Shown piece by piece: positions 1 through 10,999 of a stretch of DNA of 64,000 nt; position 1 is the stretch's first letter; each line of letters begins with the position of its first letter. The notes under the pieces were generated by a model that saw only the letters and a program-made list of their open reading frames with translations, was not told the origin of the DNA and did no database searches. Made by a program: the position numbers and the translations under genes. The stretch is taken from the NCBI GenBank assembly GCA_027972325.1, contig JAPMOS010000149.1, positions 1 to 64,000 of the forward strand. Direction: 5' to 3'. This DNA is from Paratrimastix pyriformis. Lineage: Eukaryota; Preaxostyla; Paratrimastigidae.

Positions 1-785
1 AAAGAAGCACGAAAGCGGTCTCGCTCGTCGTGTCACCACCACTACGAGAGTGTCAGACGGCTCAGTGTCGACATCTGCTCTCTGGTCGATTTCATTGTCC
101 AACATGCGCCAAAGGATTTCAGCGAGCACCTTTCCTCATACCTTTTCCCGACGCTTACTCCCTTCACCATTCGTGTGCTCGATCGATACCCGGAATTGAA
201 ATCCGACCCCATTACCGGTCCATGCGGAATTCAAAATCGGAATCCGGTTTCCGCCTCCGAAACCCAAGAAAGCATCTGTGCAGCCTCTCATCCAAAGGTG
301 CCTGACCCACCGGCATCAGATCATGCCTTCGCTCCTCCGACTCCGACTCCAATGGTGGTGACATTCCGGGCACTGTGAGTCCACTCCTCCACCACCGCCC
401 CTGAAGCGTTCTGCTCCACGTGGTCACCGTCCGCAACCACCTGCGCCCCTTGTGCCCCGCCGCCGTTCCCCTACGGGCCCGTCATCCCTCTGAAGCCGTC
501 CCCATCAGGCAGCTCGTTCCGTCGTCCCATTGGGACTCCGGACACCTCGATTCTGGGGACCCTGGCCCACAGCCACGAGCTCGCCGCCGTCGCCGGAGAT
601 GAACACACCGGCGACACCCTCACCACCATCACCGGGCGGCACCGCCTCCGAGCGAGCCACCGGCCGGGAGGAGCCAACTTTCATCGGGTCGTTTGTGGCC
701 CCCAGGTAACGCTGGCGCGAGGCGCGAGTAACCTTTCTTCTGAGAACTTGTCGCCTGCGCTCGCAAATACACAGCATGTTCTCTC
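1..785 (+). mobile_element. LINE-A-tailed non-autonomous element, left end cut by the window
   Basis: This stretch is a near copy, on the opposite strand, of 45110-45945. It keeps degraded coding sequence for the same protein (pieces such as SVDICSL and the Pro-rich part are readable but out of one frame). It then passes into the terminal sequence shared with LINE-A (CGCAAATACACAGC then TGTTCTC), ending at about 783. A (CA)n run follows within 25 bp. The 5' end lies outside the window. I read it as an older, frame-damaged sibling of the 45-kb element. Confidence 0.7.
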
Positions 786-806
786 TCTCTGCAGGCATGG
801 TCATAC

Positions 807-977
<171 letters not shown>

Positions 978-1009
978 TTCAGTGTCTACGTGTGCGCGGC
1001 CCTTCTTCG

Positions 1010-1580
1010 GATCGAGCCGATATCACCATCTTTGACTGAATCCACCCACCCTGGAGGCCGGCGAGCTGATCTTGGCAGACAAGGCCTACCGTGGCCATCC
1101 TCTTTGCGCGACGCCCCATGCGCCCCGATACAGACACCCCGCGAAACGTGCCTTCAACGATGTCCTGAACAAGCGCCGGTCTGTGTGAGGGAGAGAAGAG
1201 AGAAGAGCCGGTGTGGTTGGGAGTGAGGATCATTCATCATCCATCGGGAGTGGGAGGAGGAGGATCAGAGACCACGCGCGTGCTCACCCTCCGCACCCAT
1301 CTGCACACAGTGTGCTCATCGAGAACTACTTTGCCCGGCTTAAGATTTGGGGGCGCTCAGTCGGGGCAACGTTGGCGCCACTCTCTGCTGCAACATCGGG
1401 ACACTGTGATGGTTCTGACGAAGCTCACCAATCTGAGGCTGAGGGCACCCTGCGGACCGTCGAGCTTGAGGCCGACTACTACGACGATGGAGTGGCACCT
1501 GATGAAGACCGGCATGGTGACGCCGGGCCCCGCAGATGCTGCAGCTCTGGCGAGGCCGGCACTTCATCGGGATTGTGACC
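1010..1580 (+). pseudogene. Harbinger-like DDE transposase fragment, broken
   Basis: Pieces of a DDE transposase are readable: ADITIFD at about 1016, GELILADKAY at about 1060 (second Asp), and RRVLIENYFARLKIWG after an apparent intron 1179-1310 (Glu in IENYF). A later piece, VMVLTKLTNLRLR at about 1407, lies in another frame. Spacing and motifs fit the DDE_Tnp_4/Harbinger type. An in-frame stop (about 1037), a frame change near 1350 in a G run, and the missing 5' part show that it is not functional. The intron starts GTCTGTG and ends CACACAG, the same splice signature as the host genes here, so this copy may once have been spliced or domesticated. I saw no terminal inverted repeats. Confidence 0.55.
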
Positions 1581-1589
1581 GCGAGGAAG

Positions 1590-2870
1590 CTCCCGTGGTC
1601 GCGGCAGACGCAGAAGAGGCGGACGCGGACGGACTTGCATGGCGTGCCTGTTGTAGAGTGGACATGCCGTAGAGACGGCGGGTGGGGTTTGGGAGTGAGT
1701 ACGAATATGGGGCGGGGAAGTGGGATGGGATGGGGTAGGTGGCATGACTGCGAACAAATGCGGGGCCACGACTTGGTCCTGGGTGGTGGTGGGCTCGAGT
1801 CCGGACATGCAGGCTCATCGCGTTACGGGGCAGGGGGTCGGGGTGGGCTGACTGGCGAGGGCGGCGGCTGGTCCGGCTGGGTGATGGGCTGCGTGGGCTC
1901 GGTGCAGCATGACGCCTCGCTGGCCCAGTGCCGGGCGCGCCTGGAGGATGGGCACAGGGGGTGGGGGTGGGGTGGGGTGGGGGGGGAGGGGGGAGGGTGA
2001 GGAAGGTGCCACAATTTGCGGAGACCGCACCCCAGAACATGTCATTAGGTGGAGATCACCGGACCTGCACCAACAGGGCAAGTGGACTGTGAGCTGACCA
2101 GCAGGGACGGCGGGGATATGGTGCGGGAGGGGCCGGGCGGCTGGATGTCCGTCAAAGTTCGGAGGCATCAAGAGTGCAGTTGCTCCTGCGTGAAGGCAAT
2201 GGGCATGTTGTTCCGGACGGATCAGCAGCGAGCTCGAGACGGCTGCGCGGTAGGCTACAGATCGCATGGGGCTCAACGGCCACCAGCGAGCAGAAGCATC
2301 AATCGAAATTTATGACGATTCCAGAGGCACGCGGATGTGAGGCGTCGATGAGAGAGAGAGATAGCGATAAATCTCGCCGTGTCAGGCAACGTAATATGGG
2401 CGATGCGCATCGATCGATGAGAGATATCTGTCTTTGCTAGGAGAGTGGTGAGCTGTGAATGAAGGAAAATGAAGCGACCGCGTTTGGTGGGTCAGTTTGG
2501 AGACATCCCACGAGGCTGCAAGGTCACGATAAATATATCTTGGTCATCGCGCGAAAATACGCTTCGCTTCAGAACAGAAGGATTGAAAGTTAATAAGCGA
2601 AATCAATACAAGAACCACAAGACTGTCGGCCGGATCTTCGCCCGTAAATGTGACCGGCGAAGCTCGCCGAGGCTCGCCGAGGCTCGACGAAAGGACGGCG
2701 GGACTAGCCGGGACCCTAGCCGGGACTAGCCGAGATAGCCGAGATTCGCCCGACTAGCCGTGGAGGAAAAAAGCGGGGGTACGATTTTCGCCGCGGCGAA
2801 TTTTCGGCGTCGGCCGCCGGCGGCCTGAATAATCTACAGAGGTACAGCAGGCTAGTCTTCCCTTCAAACC
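1590..2870. other. Unassigned sequence
   Basis: No gene recognised. Up to about 2050 it is G-rich on the plus strand (Pro-rich on the minus) with a G tract near 1960-2000. From 2300 it is less GC-rich. Around 2650-2770 there are short imperfect tandem repeats built on CTCGCCGAGG and GACTAGCCGG. Confidence 0.5.
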
Positions 2871-3229
2871 CACGTCAGTCAGTCAGTCAGTCTCGTGTTA
2901 ATGCAGCCTCGTGTGAGGCTAACTAAGGAGCCATGAGAAAGAAATCACAAAAGGTTTTATCCCCAATTCCCCGTCACCTCATCACCTCCGATAGGCTTCG
3001 GCTCAAAGTGCATCGCATCTCATCACCCACCTCCTTCACTGGTGAGCCTCGGCCTCGTGGTTGCGCTTGGTGGTATGCCACCATCCTAGGTCGCCCGAAA
3101 GCAAGCCAGGGAGAAAATGGATGGAAGAGCGACGACCTGAGACTTCCCCCCCGCAGGTTTGAGGACGAGCCCACCCGGCGAGCCTGCCGTCGTCCACCAA
3201 AGGAGAGGTTCGGTCGATTGCTATGTAGT

Positions 3230-6200
3230 GGAGCCTCTCGTTTCGGTGGCCGCTAGTCTGCTGGATGGGCACAGCAGGCAGCCTTCCTTGGCTCAGCTGG
3301 TGTCGTCTCCGCCGGGCCTCCCGATCGCCGGCCGTCCGCGGTGGCTCGGCTCGTCGCACCTGAGCAGTTGCAGCCGGCGCGCGTGGGCCTGGGCCAAGAA
3401 GTCTCCCGCAATCCGGTTGACGGCCTCACGAGTCGGGCGCCCCAACCAGCGGCCGGCCTCCCGATCATGACCACTCTGTCCGCGCCCAGGGCCTCGAGAT
3501 GGGCCCAGTCCGGCCCAGGACCGCATGAGGCGGTCCCAGGCCTTCTTGCGGAGCTCCTCGTAGGCGGGGCACTGCTGGATGATGTGTTGGGCGTCCTCGA
3601 GTGGTCCCGCGTCGTTGCAGCAGATGCAGGCTCCCCGCGCTTCGCCTCAGGCCTGTTCTTCCAGGTGCGCATGAACTCACCGTTCAGTTCCGCGCGTGGG
3701 CTGCTATGCGGCGCCCGCCGGGCTCATGTCGTCCAGGTAGGCCTCGCTGTGGCCAAAGTCCTGCTTGACCTGCCGCAGGAGTGCCAGCCTTGGGTGCGTG
3801 GGCGTCCTCCATCTTCGCGCGCGGCTTCCACATGTGTGCGCCGCTTCCGGACCAAGTCCTTCCAGGCCCCGATGCCGATGGTCCGGATGGCCTCGTCCAC
3901 CGGGCGCACCCCGAAGGCCATAGTCCGCCATGACCGCCTCAGCAGCCCCGGCCCATTCGCCGATGCACTGGTGTCCTGTCCTCACCTCTGGGAGCTTCTC
4001 ACCCAGCTCCACCAGTTCGCGGACCAGGCGGCCCTGCGGCAGCAGCGGATGCGGCCCCATTCGAACATAATCTCCTGGGCTGAGGCGCGCCGCCACCGGT
4101 ATCAGGCCCAGATCGGCCTCGACCGCTGCGGATGATGCTTGCCCCATACACTGGAGGGCAGCAGGCGAAGACGCGTTGAACCGAGTCCATTGCGCTCGGC
4201 CTTTTGGTCGCGCAGGTCAGGGAAGGCCGCCGCCGCCCAGAGCAACTTCGGCAGGGCAAAGGTGCGCCACAATGCAAACAGCCTCGGAGGGACGGCTAAC
4301 ACGGCCTAGCAGCCGGCTGATGGAGCCCTCATCGCACAGGCCGCCCGGATCCGTCCGCTCGTGTGGGCCTTTGTACGTGCATCGCATTCGAGTTCCGCGC
4401 CCAGGAAGCGGAAGACTCTGGTCTGTTCCAACGTCTTGCCGCTGAGACGGACTGACCATGGTTCCGGCTTCGGCTTCGCAGCAGTGGGCTCCTTCGCGCT
4501 TCTGCGCTGGGCCGTTTTCAAAGGCCATCGACCGACATTTGTCAGGCGCCCTCGAAGCGCCTTTCTTGCCACCACGTCGCATTCGTCGAGCTTGCTGCAG
4601 GGCTTCGGGGGTCTCGCCAAGGACAGAGACGTCCGCGAATAGCAGACCCGGGATGCGCTCCCTCACCAGACGCAGGCGCGTGCCTCGCCCCGCATCACGG
4701 AGGCCGTCAATGAAGAACAGATACCCGGGGATGCCGGGCACCTATCGCAGGCCACGGTGAATCTCAAAGATGGGCCCCCGTTCGCCTCGTGACAACCGCC
4801 GCCTCGGTCTTCGCGTACATGGCCATCAGCAGGAGCAGGAGGCAGCCCCGGCAGCCGCCGGCAGGATGGCCCACAAAGTGTCGGTCGACGGTATCGTAGG
4901 CGGCGGATGTCCGAGAGGCTGCGTACGTGCTCAGCCTGGCCTTGCGGCGGAGGGCCACGATCTCCTGCAGGGCGATGACCTGCTGGACCGCCGAGTGCTC
5001 CCGGCGGAAGCCTCCCTGCTCCTCCGGGCCCGGCTCCAGGGAGGACCGCAGCCTCCGGTCCAGGGCCAGGGCCAGCACCTTGGAGCCACTGGGGCCAGGG
5101 CAATCGGGCGGTATGCGGTCGGGCTCTGGCCTCCCTGCTCTTGTGGACCGGTACCAAGTGGGAGCGCCACTGTTCCGGCCACAGGCACCGCCAGGTGAGC
5201 TCAAAGAAGAGGCGGAGGGCTTCGGTGAACGTTGACCCTGCCCGCTTCAGGAACAGCGGGGGATGCCGTCCGGTCCCGGCGCTCCGCCACTCCGCAGATC
5301 CCCAGGGCCAGCTCCACCTCCTCCCGAGTGAGTGGCCTGTCCATGGTGGCTGCCATCCGGCCTGCTGACGACGGCTCAAACTCGAGGCTGGGTAGCGGCG
5401 GCGGTGGCCCGGGCGCATCTCTCCAACCTGCGGAAATGGGCCGTGAACTCCTCGAGGCCCACCCCAGCTCCTGGTCGGCCTCCAGGGTGCTCCTCCCCAA
5501 GAGCCGTGAGGGACCACCAGGATCGCTCCCCGAGAGGCGGAACTCGGCCATCATGCCGCTCTTCGCCGCTCGGGCCTCCCGCCGAAAGGCGCTGCGGGCT
5601 GCCTTCACCGGGGCCTCTCCTCTGGGCCATCTTGGCCCGCCACAGATCGGCGAGCCGAGGGTCCACCATGCTCGGGAGGCCGCGGTGACCCGCTTCCTTC
5701 CAACCGCTTCCCTGCCAGCGCGGCGAGAAGAGCCAGCAATTGGTCCCATCTCAACTTCAGCAGCTCTGGGAGGCCAGACTCTTGGTGTCCGCCTCCAGGC
5801 GGGAGGTCGGCAGCCCCGAGGGATGCCTCCTCCTCGAAGTGGGCCCAGTTGGCCTTGTCCCCACCCAAGCGGGTGCGACCCTTGCGCCCTGGGCGGGGGC
5901 GGGGCGACGCGGACTGTGCCTGAGAGGTGGACAGCGCGGTGCTCGCACGCTGAATCGGGACCTCCTGGCCCATCGGGTCCAGCAGATTGCGGCTGGCCGC
6001 CCGCGGTGCCACCACTTCCCGCGGTTGCTGGAGGCCGTCCAGCAGATAATAATCCACCTTGGTGGATACATGCCTTAAGCCCCCAGGGTCATAGCTTGGG
6101 CGGGCGTCCCATCCTGGGCCGCGATGGTGAGCCCGGCTTGCTCAGCCAGCAGCTGCAGGAGTCCCCTGCTCATTGCCGTTGTCCGAGGGGAGGGACATGC

Positions 6201-6700
6201 ACATTAAAATCGCCGGCGATCACCACAGGGGCTGCAGGGGGCGCAGGGTGCGGATGCACTCGAAGAGTTCCCAGCCGTATAGGCGCCGAAGCTCCGTGGC
6301 AAAGTAGCATGCCCAAAGAGAACGCCCTTGATACGACCCATACCGTGCAGTCGTGCAGGTAGGGGGATAGACGGCGGGCTCCTTGGGCCCATGGCCCGGA
6401 GACCAGGGCGACCCCGCCAGAGGACGTTCGCCGGTCCAGCTCGCGTGGCCTTCAAAAACCAGCGGAAACCCTGGATGCGGGGCCTCTTGGTCGGAGAGCC
6501 AGGTCTCAGTAAGAAAGACGGCCTGGACTCCGCGGGATCGGCCACCGCACGGGCACGGTGCCGTGCGCGGATGCTGGACACATTCCAGCAGAGGCCGAAA
6601 GTTCTCGGGAGGTGCTGGGGAGAGCACCTCAGGTCCAAGGACGAGGCTTGGCAGGGTGGGGAGCCTCGGGCACGGGGCCCGGGGCGGCAGGTCCGATCGG
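3230..6700 (-). pseudogene. LINE-B ORF2: APE endonuclease and reverse transcriptase
   Basis: Encodes the nicking and copying enzyme of an L1/CR1-like element. Endonuclease signs are TFGLCWNVSSIR near 6620, AVFLTETWLSD near 6500, a GDFNVH-type motif near 6210 and VDYYLLDG near 6050. Reverse-transcriptase signs are WPEQWRSHLVPVHKS, KVLALALDRRL, EQGGFRREHS, SAYDTVDR near 4880 and LLFADVSVLGETPEAL near 4620 (the second Asp of the usual FADD is replaced). The C-terminus holds CICCNDAGPLEDAQHIIQQC, a CX2C...HX4C finger typical of these ORF2 tails. Several frame changes interrupt it, and I did not see one open frame over the whole length. Assignment to APE-type LINEs is firm; the clade is not resolved. 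Confidence 0.8.
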
Positions 6701-7229
6701 GCAGCCCAACCTCAGCGTTCCATTGCGCCGGCCGCTGTGGAAATTGCACCGGACGACGATCGGCCACCGGCGAAGCGGCCCGATGAGGAGCCGGGTGCCG
6801 GGAGCGCCACAAGGGGCGCCACCCGGGTCAGCCAGCCAGACATGCGGAGCAGCAAAGGCGTCCACTGGACCATCGGGAACCGCACGGCGCGGAAGACCAC
6901 GCAGGCTGCGGAAACAAAGGCCAGAGACCGGCCAGGCCCGCGAAGGCGGACAGAGGCCAGGCAGTGCAGGCAGCGCAGGCGGCGCATGCGGCGCGGGCGG
7001 CATCAGCAGCAAGGGCCCCGGGACAGCGGGGACCCGGGCGGGCCACTCGCTGCCCGCAAACGGCGGCCCCGTGCGGCAAGCGCACCGACAAAGGCCCCGG
7101 AGGCATCGGGACGCGGCCACCGCAAACGACAGCCACCCGGGTGGCAAGCGCACCGGCAAAAGCCAGGCGGCACCGGCACCCGGCCACCAGACGGTGCGGC
7201 GCAGGCAGGCAGAAGCCTGACCCCGGACG

Positions 7230-8310
7230 GCAGCAGATGCACCAGAGGCGGGGCGCAGGCAAGGCAGGCCCGGATAGGCCAGGCGGCATCGCATGCGGCG
7301 CAGCAGGCGGGGCCAAGAGCACAGGCAGCGGGGGCCCGGGGACGGCGCCGACCCCGACGGGCCAGCCACCGAACCCCAGACGCGGACCCGAGCGGCCCGG
7401 CCGACGGCACCGACAAGCGGCGGCCCCCGAGGCGCCAGCACCCGGCCGAGGGCCAGGCACCGGCGGAACAGCGGCCAAGGCACCCGGCAGCGGCGCAGCA
7501 GGCGGGGCCAAGAGCACAGGCAGCGGGGCCCCGGGGACGGCGCCGACGACGGGCCAGCCACCGAACCCCCAGACGCGGACCCGAGCGGCCCGGCCGACAG
7601 CACCGACAAGCGGCGGCCCCCGAGGCGCCAGCACCCGGCCGAGGGCCAGGCACCGGCGGAACAGCGGCCAAGGCGGCACCCGGCAGCGGCGCAGCAGGCG
7701 GGGCCAAGACAGGCAGCAGGGGCCCGGGACGGCGCCGACCCGACGGGCCAGCCACCGAACCCCCAGACGGACCCGGAGCGGCCCGGCCGACGGCACCGAC
7801 AAGCGGCGGCCCCCAAGGCGCCAACACCCGGCCGAGGGCCAGGCACCGGCGGAACAGCGGCCAAGGCGGCACCCGGCAGCGGCGCAGCAGGCGGGGGCCA
7901 GAGCACAGGCAGCGGGGGCCCGGGCGCCGACCCGACGGGCCAGCCACCGAACCCAGACGCGGACCCGAGCGGCCCGGCCGACGGCACCGACAAGCGGTGG
8001 CCCCCAGGCGCCAGCACCCGGCCGAGGGCCAGGCACCAGCGGAACAGCGGCCAGGCGGCACCCGGCAGCGCGGCAGGCGGGGCCAAGAGCACAGGCGGGG
8101 CCCAGGGACGGCGCCGACCCGACGGGCCAGCCACCGACCAGACGCGGACCCGAGCGGCCCGGCCGACAGCACCGACAAGCGGCGGCCCCGAGGCGCCAGC
8201 ACCCGGCCGAGGGCCAGGCACCGGCGGAACAGCGGCCAAGGCGGCACCCGCAGCGGCGCAGCAGGCGGGGCCAAGAGCACAGGCGACAGCAGAGCAACAG
8301 CCAAGCCAGC
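7230..8310. repeat. GC-rich minisatellite, period about 185 bp, about 5-6 copies
   Basis: Tandem copies share landmarks such as GGCGGAACAGCGGCC (near 7461, 7645, 7847, 8040, 8222) and CCGACAAGCGGCGGC. Copies differ by small deletions, so every frame is broken in some unit. It lies inside LINE-B between the ORF1-like part and the endonuclease. Long open frames on both strands here are a by-product of the very high GC content. Confidence 0.9.
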
Positions 8311-8329
8311 ACCAGAGAGCAGGCCCTGC

Positions 8330-9080
8330 GGCACCGGCTGGGGATACCGGTGTCCCATGCTTCCTTCAAACTCCACGAAGGAGTCGCATCGCCCGGGCCT
8401 GCGGTGGGCTTGAGGGACTTAGAAGGGGTCTTCCCGGCCTCCCCGGCCTCGCCCACCTCGCCCACGATGGCCTCGGCCCTTGAAACGTCCTTCTCTTGAT
8501 CCAGCGTCACTGGCTCCACCCAGGCGAATCTTCCGTCTGGCAGCAGCTGGATGAGGCCTTGGGGCGCTTCATTCTGTAACCGGCGCCGGCGTCGCTCCCC
8601 GCCTGCCCTCTTCACATGGGCAGTCACACCTGGGGCCGTCCCGGCTGGCTGCCCCCGCGCGCTGAGGCTTCCTCCTCTGGGCCGGCTCACCCGCTGGGGC
8701 CACCGGGCCATCCTCCATCGTCCTCATCATCCAGGACTACCGGCCCAGTCGCAATCACCACAGGGTCATCATCCACCGGGGCAGCCACCACGTTCTTCGT
8801 AGAGGCACCAGCATGTCCTCTCCCCGTCTCTGGCCGGCGGACCTCTGAGCGGCTGAGCCTGGGCCTCCCGTGTCTCGGCTTCAACCCTGCGCGGCCTGGC
8901 CCGATCGGCATGAAGTCCGGGCGGAGGATTCGCCAACAGCCGCTTGCCGGCAGAGGTCGACGAAACAAAACCAGCCTTCCAGGCCCTGCTGGCCATATCG
9001 GGTTTCCGACGGGCCTCCGGCAGTTGGGCCAACGCCTCTTGCCAGAGGTTTCCCCGACGGCGCAGGAACACAGTCATGAT
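8330..9080 (-). pseudogene. LINE-B ORF1-like coding region
   Basis: Two minus-strand pieces with protein-like composition. One starts MTVFLRRRGNLWQEAL at 9077 and runs to 8769. The other carries GLIQLLPDGRFAWVEPV and DQEKDVSRAEAIVGEVGEAG near 8590-8440. They precede the APE/RT part of LINE-B on the same strand, so by position they are ORF1. No zinc knuckle or RRM was recognised. The piece at 9077 starts exactly where LINE-A ends. Confidence 0.45.
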
Positions 9081-9082
9081 GA

Positions 9083-9358
9083 GAACATGCTGTGTATTTG
9101 CGAGGGCGCAGGCGACAAGTTCAAGAAGAAAGGTTACTCGCGCCTTCGCGCCATGCGTTACTCCGGGGGCCGGGCCAAATGACCCGTATGGTGGCTCCTC
9201 CCGGCCGGGGCCCGCCTGGTGGCGGGGCCGCCCAGTGATGGGTGTGGGTGATGGGGAGGGTGCTCAGGGGCGGGTGGGGCGGGTCGTGGGCCCTGGGCGG
9301 CCGCTACGGCGTGGCCAGGGCGCGGGGCCCGCCGCGGCAGCTGCGCCGTTGCGCATGG
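9083..9358 (-). other. LINE-A 3' UTR, the mobile tail
   Basis: About 275 bp after the RLE. The last 110 bp is the best-conserved part among dispersed copies. On the minus strand it contains CATGGCGCGAAGGCGCGAG, then CTTGTCGCCTGCGCCC, and ends CACAGCATGTTCTC. It probably carries the RNA structure recognised by the element's own reverse transcriptase, since copies with only this end are abundant. Confidence 0.8.
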
Positions 9359-9960
9359 TCATGAGCGCGAGGGCGTCCCGAACCAGAAGGGTCGAGACGG
9401 AGGAGAGGGCCCGCTGGAGGTCGGTTCGCGCGGCAGGGGGTCGGCCGGTGTCAGCCGCGACAGGGCCTGGCATGTGGCCCGGGGCACGGTCCCTCGGGCC
9501 GACAAGATCACCGGCACCGCGCGGCAGGGCTGCCCGGTGGCCTCCGTGACGGCCTGGCAGAGGGCGACGTAGTGGGCCGCCTTGGCCGCCGCCCGCGCCG
9601 GCCAGTCGTGGGTCTGGCCAGTGATGGCCACGTCGAGCAGCCACCAGGTGCCGTCAGAGCCACGGGACTGCAACACCAGGTCGGGGTGCACGTCGCGGAG
9701 GGCGGCGGGGAGCTTGGCCAGCAGGGTGGGTGGGAAGGCGGGCGCACAGTTGGTTGCCGACACGCCCATATAATGCCGCGTGACCCAGTCGCGTTGCCCG
9801 CCGAACCAGGCCCAGAGTCGGCGGACCACACGGTCGTGGCGGGCCGTGTAGAAGTCGTGGTACCTGCCGCAGCCGGACAGCAGGTGGGACATGGTCTCGG
9901 GGCCGCCGTGGCAGAGTGGGCAGGTGACCCCACCGGGGGCGTCGCCGGCAGATGCTGAGG
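9359..9960 (-). other. CCHC finger and restriction-like endonuclease of LINE-A ORF2
   Basis: CPLCHGGPETMSHLLSGC (about 9930-9880) is a CX2CX8HX4C finger. It is followed by HPDLVLQSRGSDGTWWLLDV and, further on, AAKAAHYVALCQAV. That is the PD...D...K/Y arrangement of the restriction-like endonuclease of R2- and CRE-type LINEs. It opens the target DNA for target-primed reverse transcription. Confidence 0.8.
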
Positions 9961-10329
9961 CCTTCCGCGCGTATCGGCACCGAATGGTTTGCAGGGTGGG
10001 GAAGGTGCCGAACAGCAGCCAGACGAGCCGGCGCACCTTCCAGTCGGGGGCGGCCTGCTGGCGCCAGGCGGGCGCGGCCAGCTTTGCTCGAGGCCGTCCA
10101 GGGTGACCCCGAGGAGAATCGGCTGCGCCGGGGGCCCAGCCGCGGGCCTCCTCCTCGCACTGGAGGGCCTGGCAGAATCCCCGGGCCACCGCGAGCGTGA
10201 AGGGTCGGGTGGGGTACGGCAACGGGGCGTCCTTGGGGCCCGAGGGGCGGAAGGGCATCTCCGGCGGGCAGGCCAAGCCCTGTTGGATGGGGGTGGCGGG
10301 CCGGCCTTGTCGGTGGGGGCGGGGCTGCC

Positions 10330-10800
10330 GCGGCCTCGCCGGCCAGCCGGTCGGCCTGCAAATTGCCCCACAGGTGGGGGCAGCCGGGGCCACCGCGTCC
10401 ACGTGGGAGGGCACGTGATGGCAGAGGAGGCGCGGCCACCGGGAGACCAGCTCGTCCCGGAGTCGGAGGACCTCCTGCTGCGACTGGGTCAGGCAGGTGG
10501 CGCGGCACAGGGCACCGAGGGCGTACTCGCTGTCCGACAGCAGCAGCACGCACCGGTCTCGGCCGACCCGCTCCCGGCCGAGGAGGTCGATGGCCAGCCG
10601 GATGGCCTCGATCTCGGCCTGGGCGTTGCTTGTGGGCCACTGGAGGGTGCGGCGCAACGACAGTGCGCGGCCGTCGGGGTGGATCAGGACCGCGGCGGCG
10701 CCCGCGGAGCTGGCCCTCAGGGCCGCACTCGAAGGACCCGTCGGTGTAGACCTGGATGGCATCGGCGGGCATGGCGCGGAGGACATCGACAACTTTCATC
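10330..10800 (-). other. RNase H domain of LINE-A ORF2
   Basis: The catalytic set is readable: IQVYTDGSF (D), SNAQAEIEAIRLAI (E), LLLSDSEYAL (D), CHHVPSHVD (H) and NLQADRLAGEAA (D). The first and last motifs lie in a different frame from the middle, marking two frame changes. Such domains remove RNA from the RNA-DNA hybrid during reverse transcription. Confidence 0.85.
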
Positions 10801-10999
10801 AGGCGCAGCTCCTTGCGGCGCACGGGCTCGGGTCACTGCCCCCCGGCAGCGGGGAACAGTCGGCCACCCCGGATCAGGTGGCTGGTCAGCAGCCACCCGC
10901 CCTGGCCCCGCGCCAGAGTGAACGAGTGGCGTGTCTGCGCCTCGGCCAGCCACTGCCAGAGGCTGCGTGGGGTGGGGGCCACGAGCCCCTTTGGTGGGG

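Larger units (their letters stand above)
2870..9083 (-). mobile_element. LINE-B, APE-type non-LTR retrotransposon, degenerate
   Basis: A minus-strand LINE of about 6 kb. From its 5' side: ORF1-like coding pieces (about 9077-8330), a GC-rich minisatellite (8310-7230), an APE endonuclease (about 6700-5930), a reverse transcriptase (about 5930-4200) and a C-terminal region with a CCHC finger near 3640-3575. The 3' UTR extends to a CAGT-repeat end at about 2880. A second copy of the 3' end lies at 55490-55995 on the plus strand; it shares blocks such as TTCACAAAAGGTTTT and defines the 3' boundary. The 5' side abuts the 3' end of LINE-A at 9083. The reading frame changes many times, so this copy is dead. 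Confidence 0.8.

Noticed and set aside
3341-4135. 264-codon plus-strand frame in LINE-B
   Set aside because: Antisense to the LINE-B C-terminal finger region, with no matching motif.
6629-8713. Open frames of 400-676 codons on both strands over the GC-rich minisatellite
   Set aside because: Very high GC makes stops rare. The period is not kept in one frame, and the frames match no protein.
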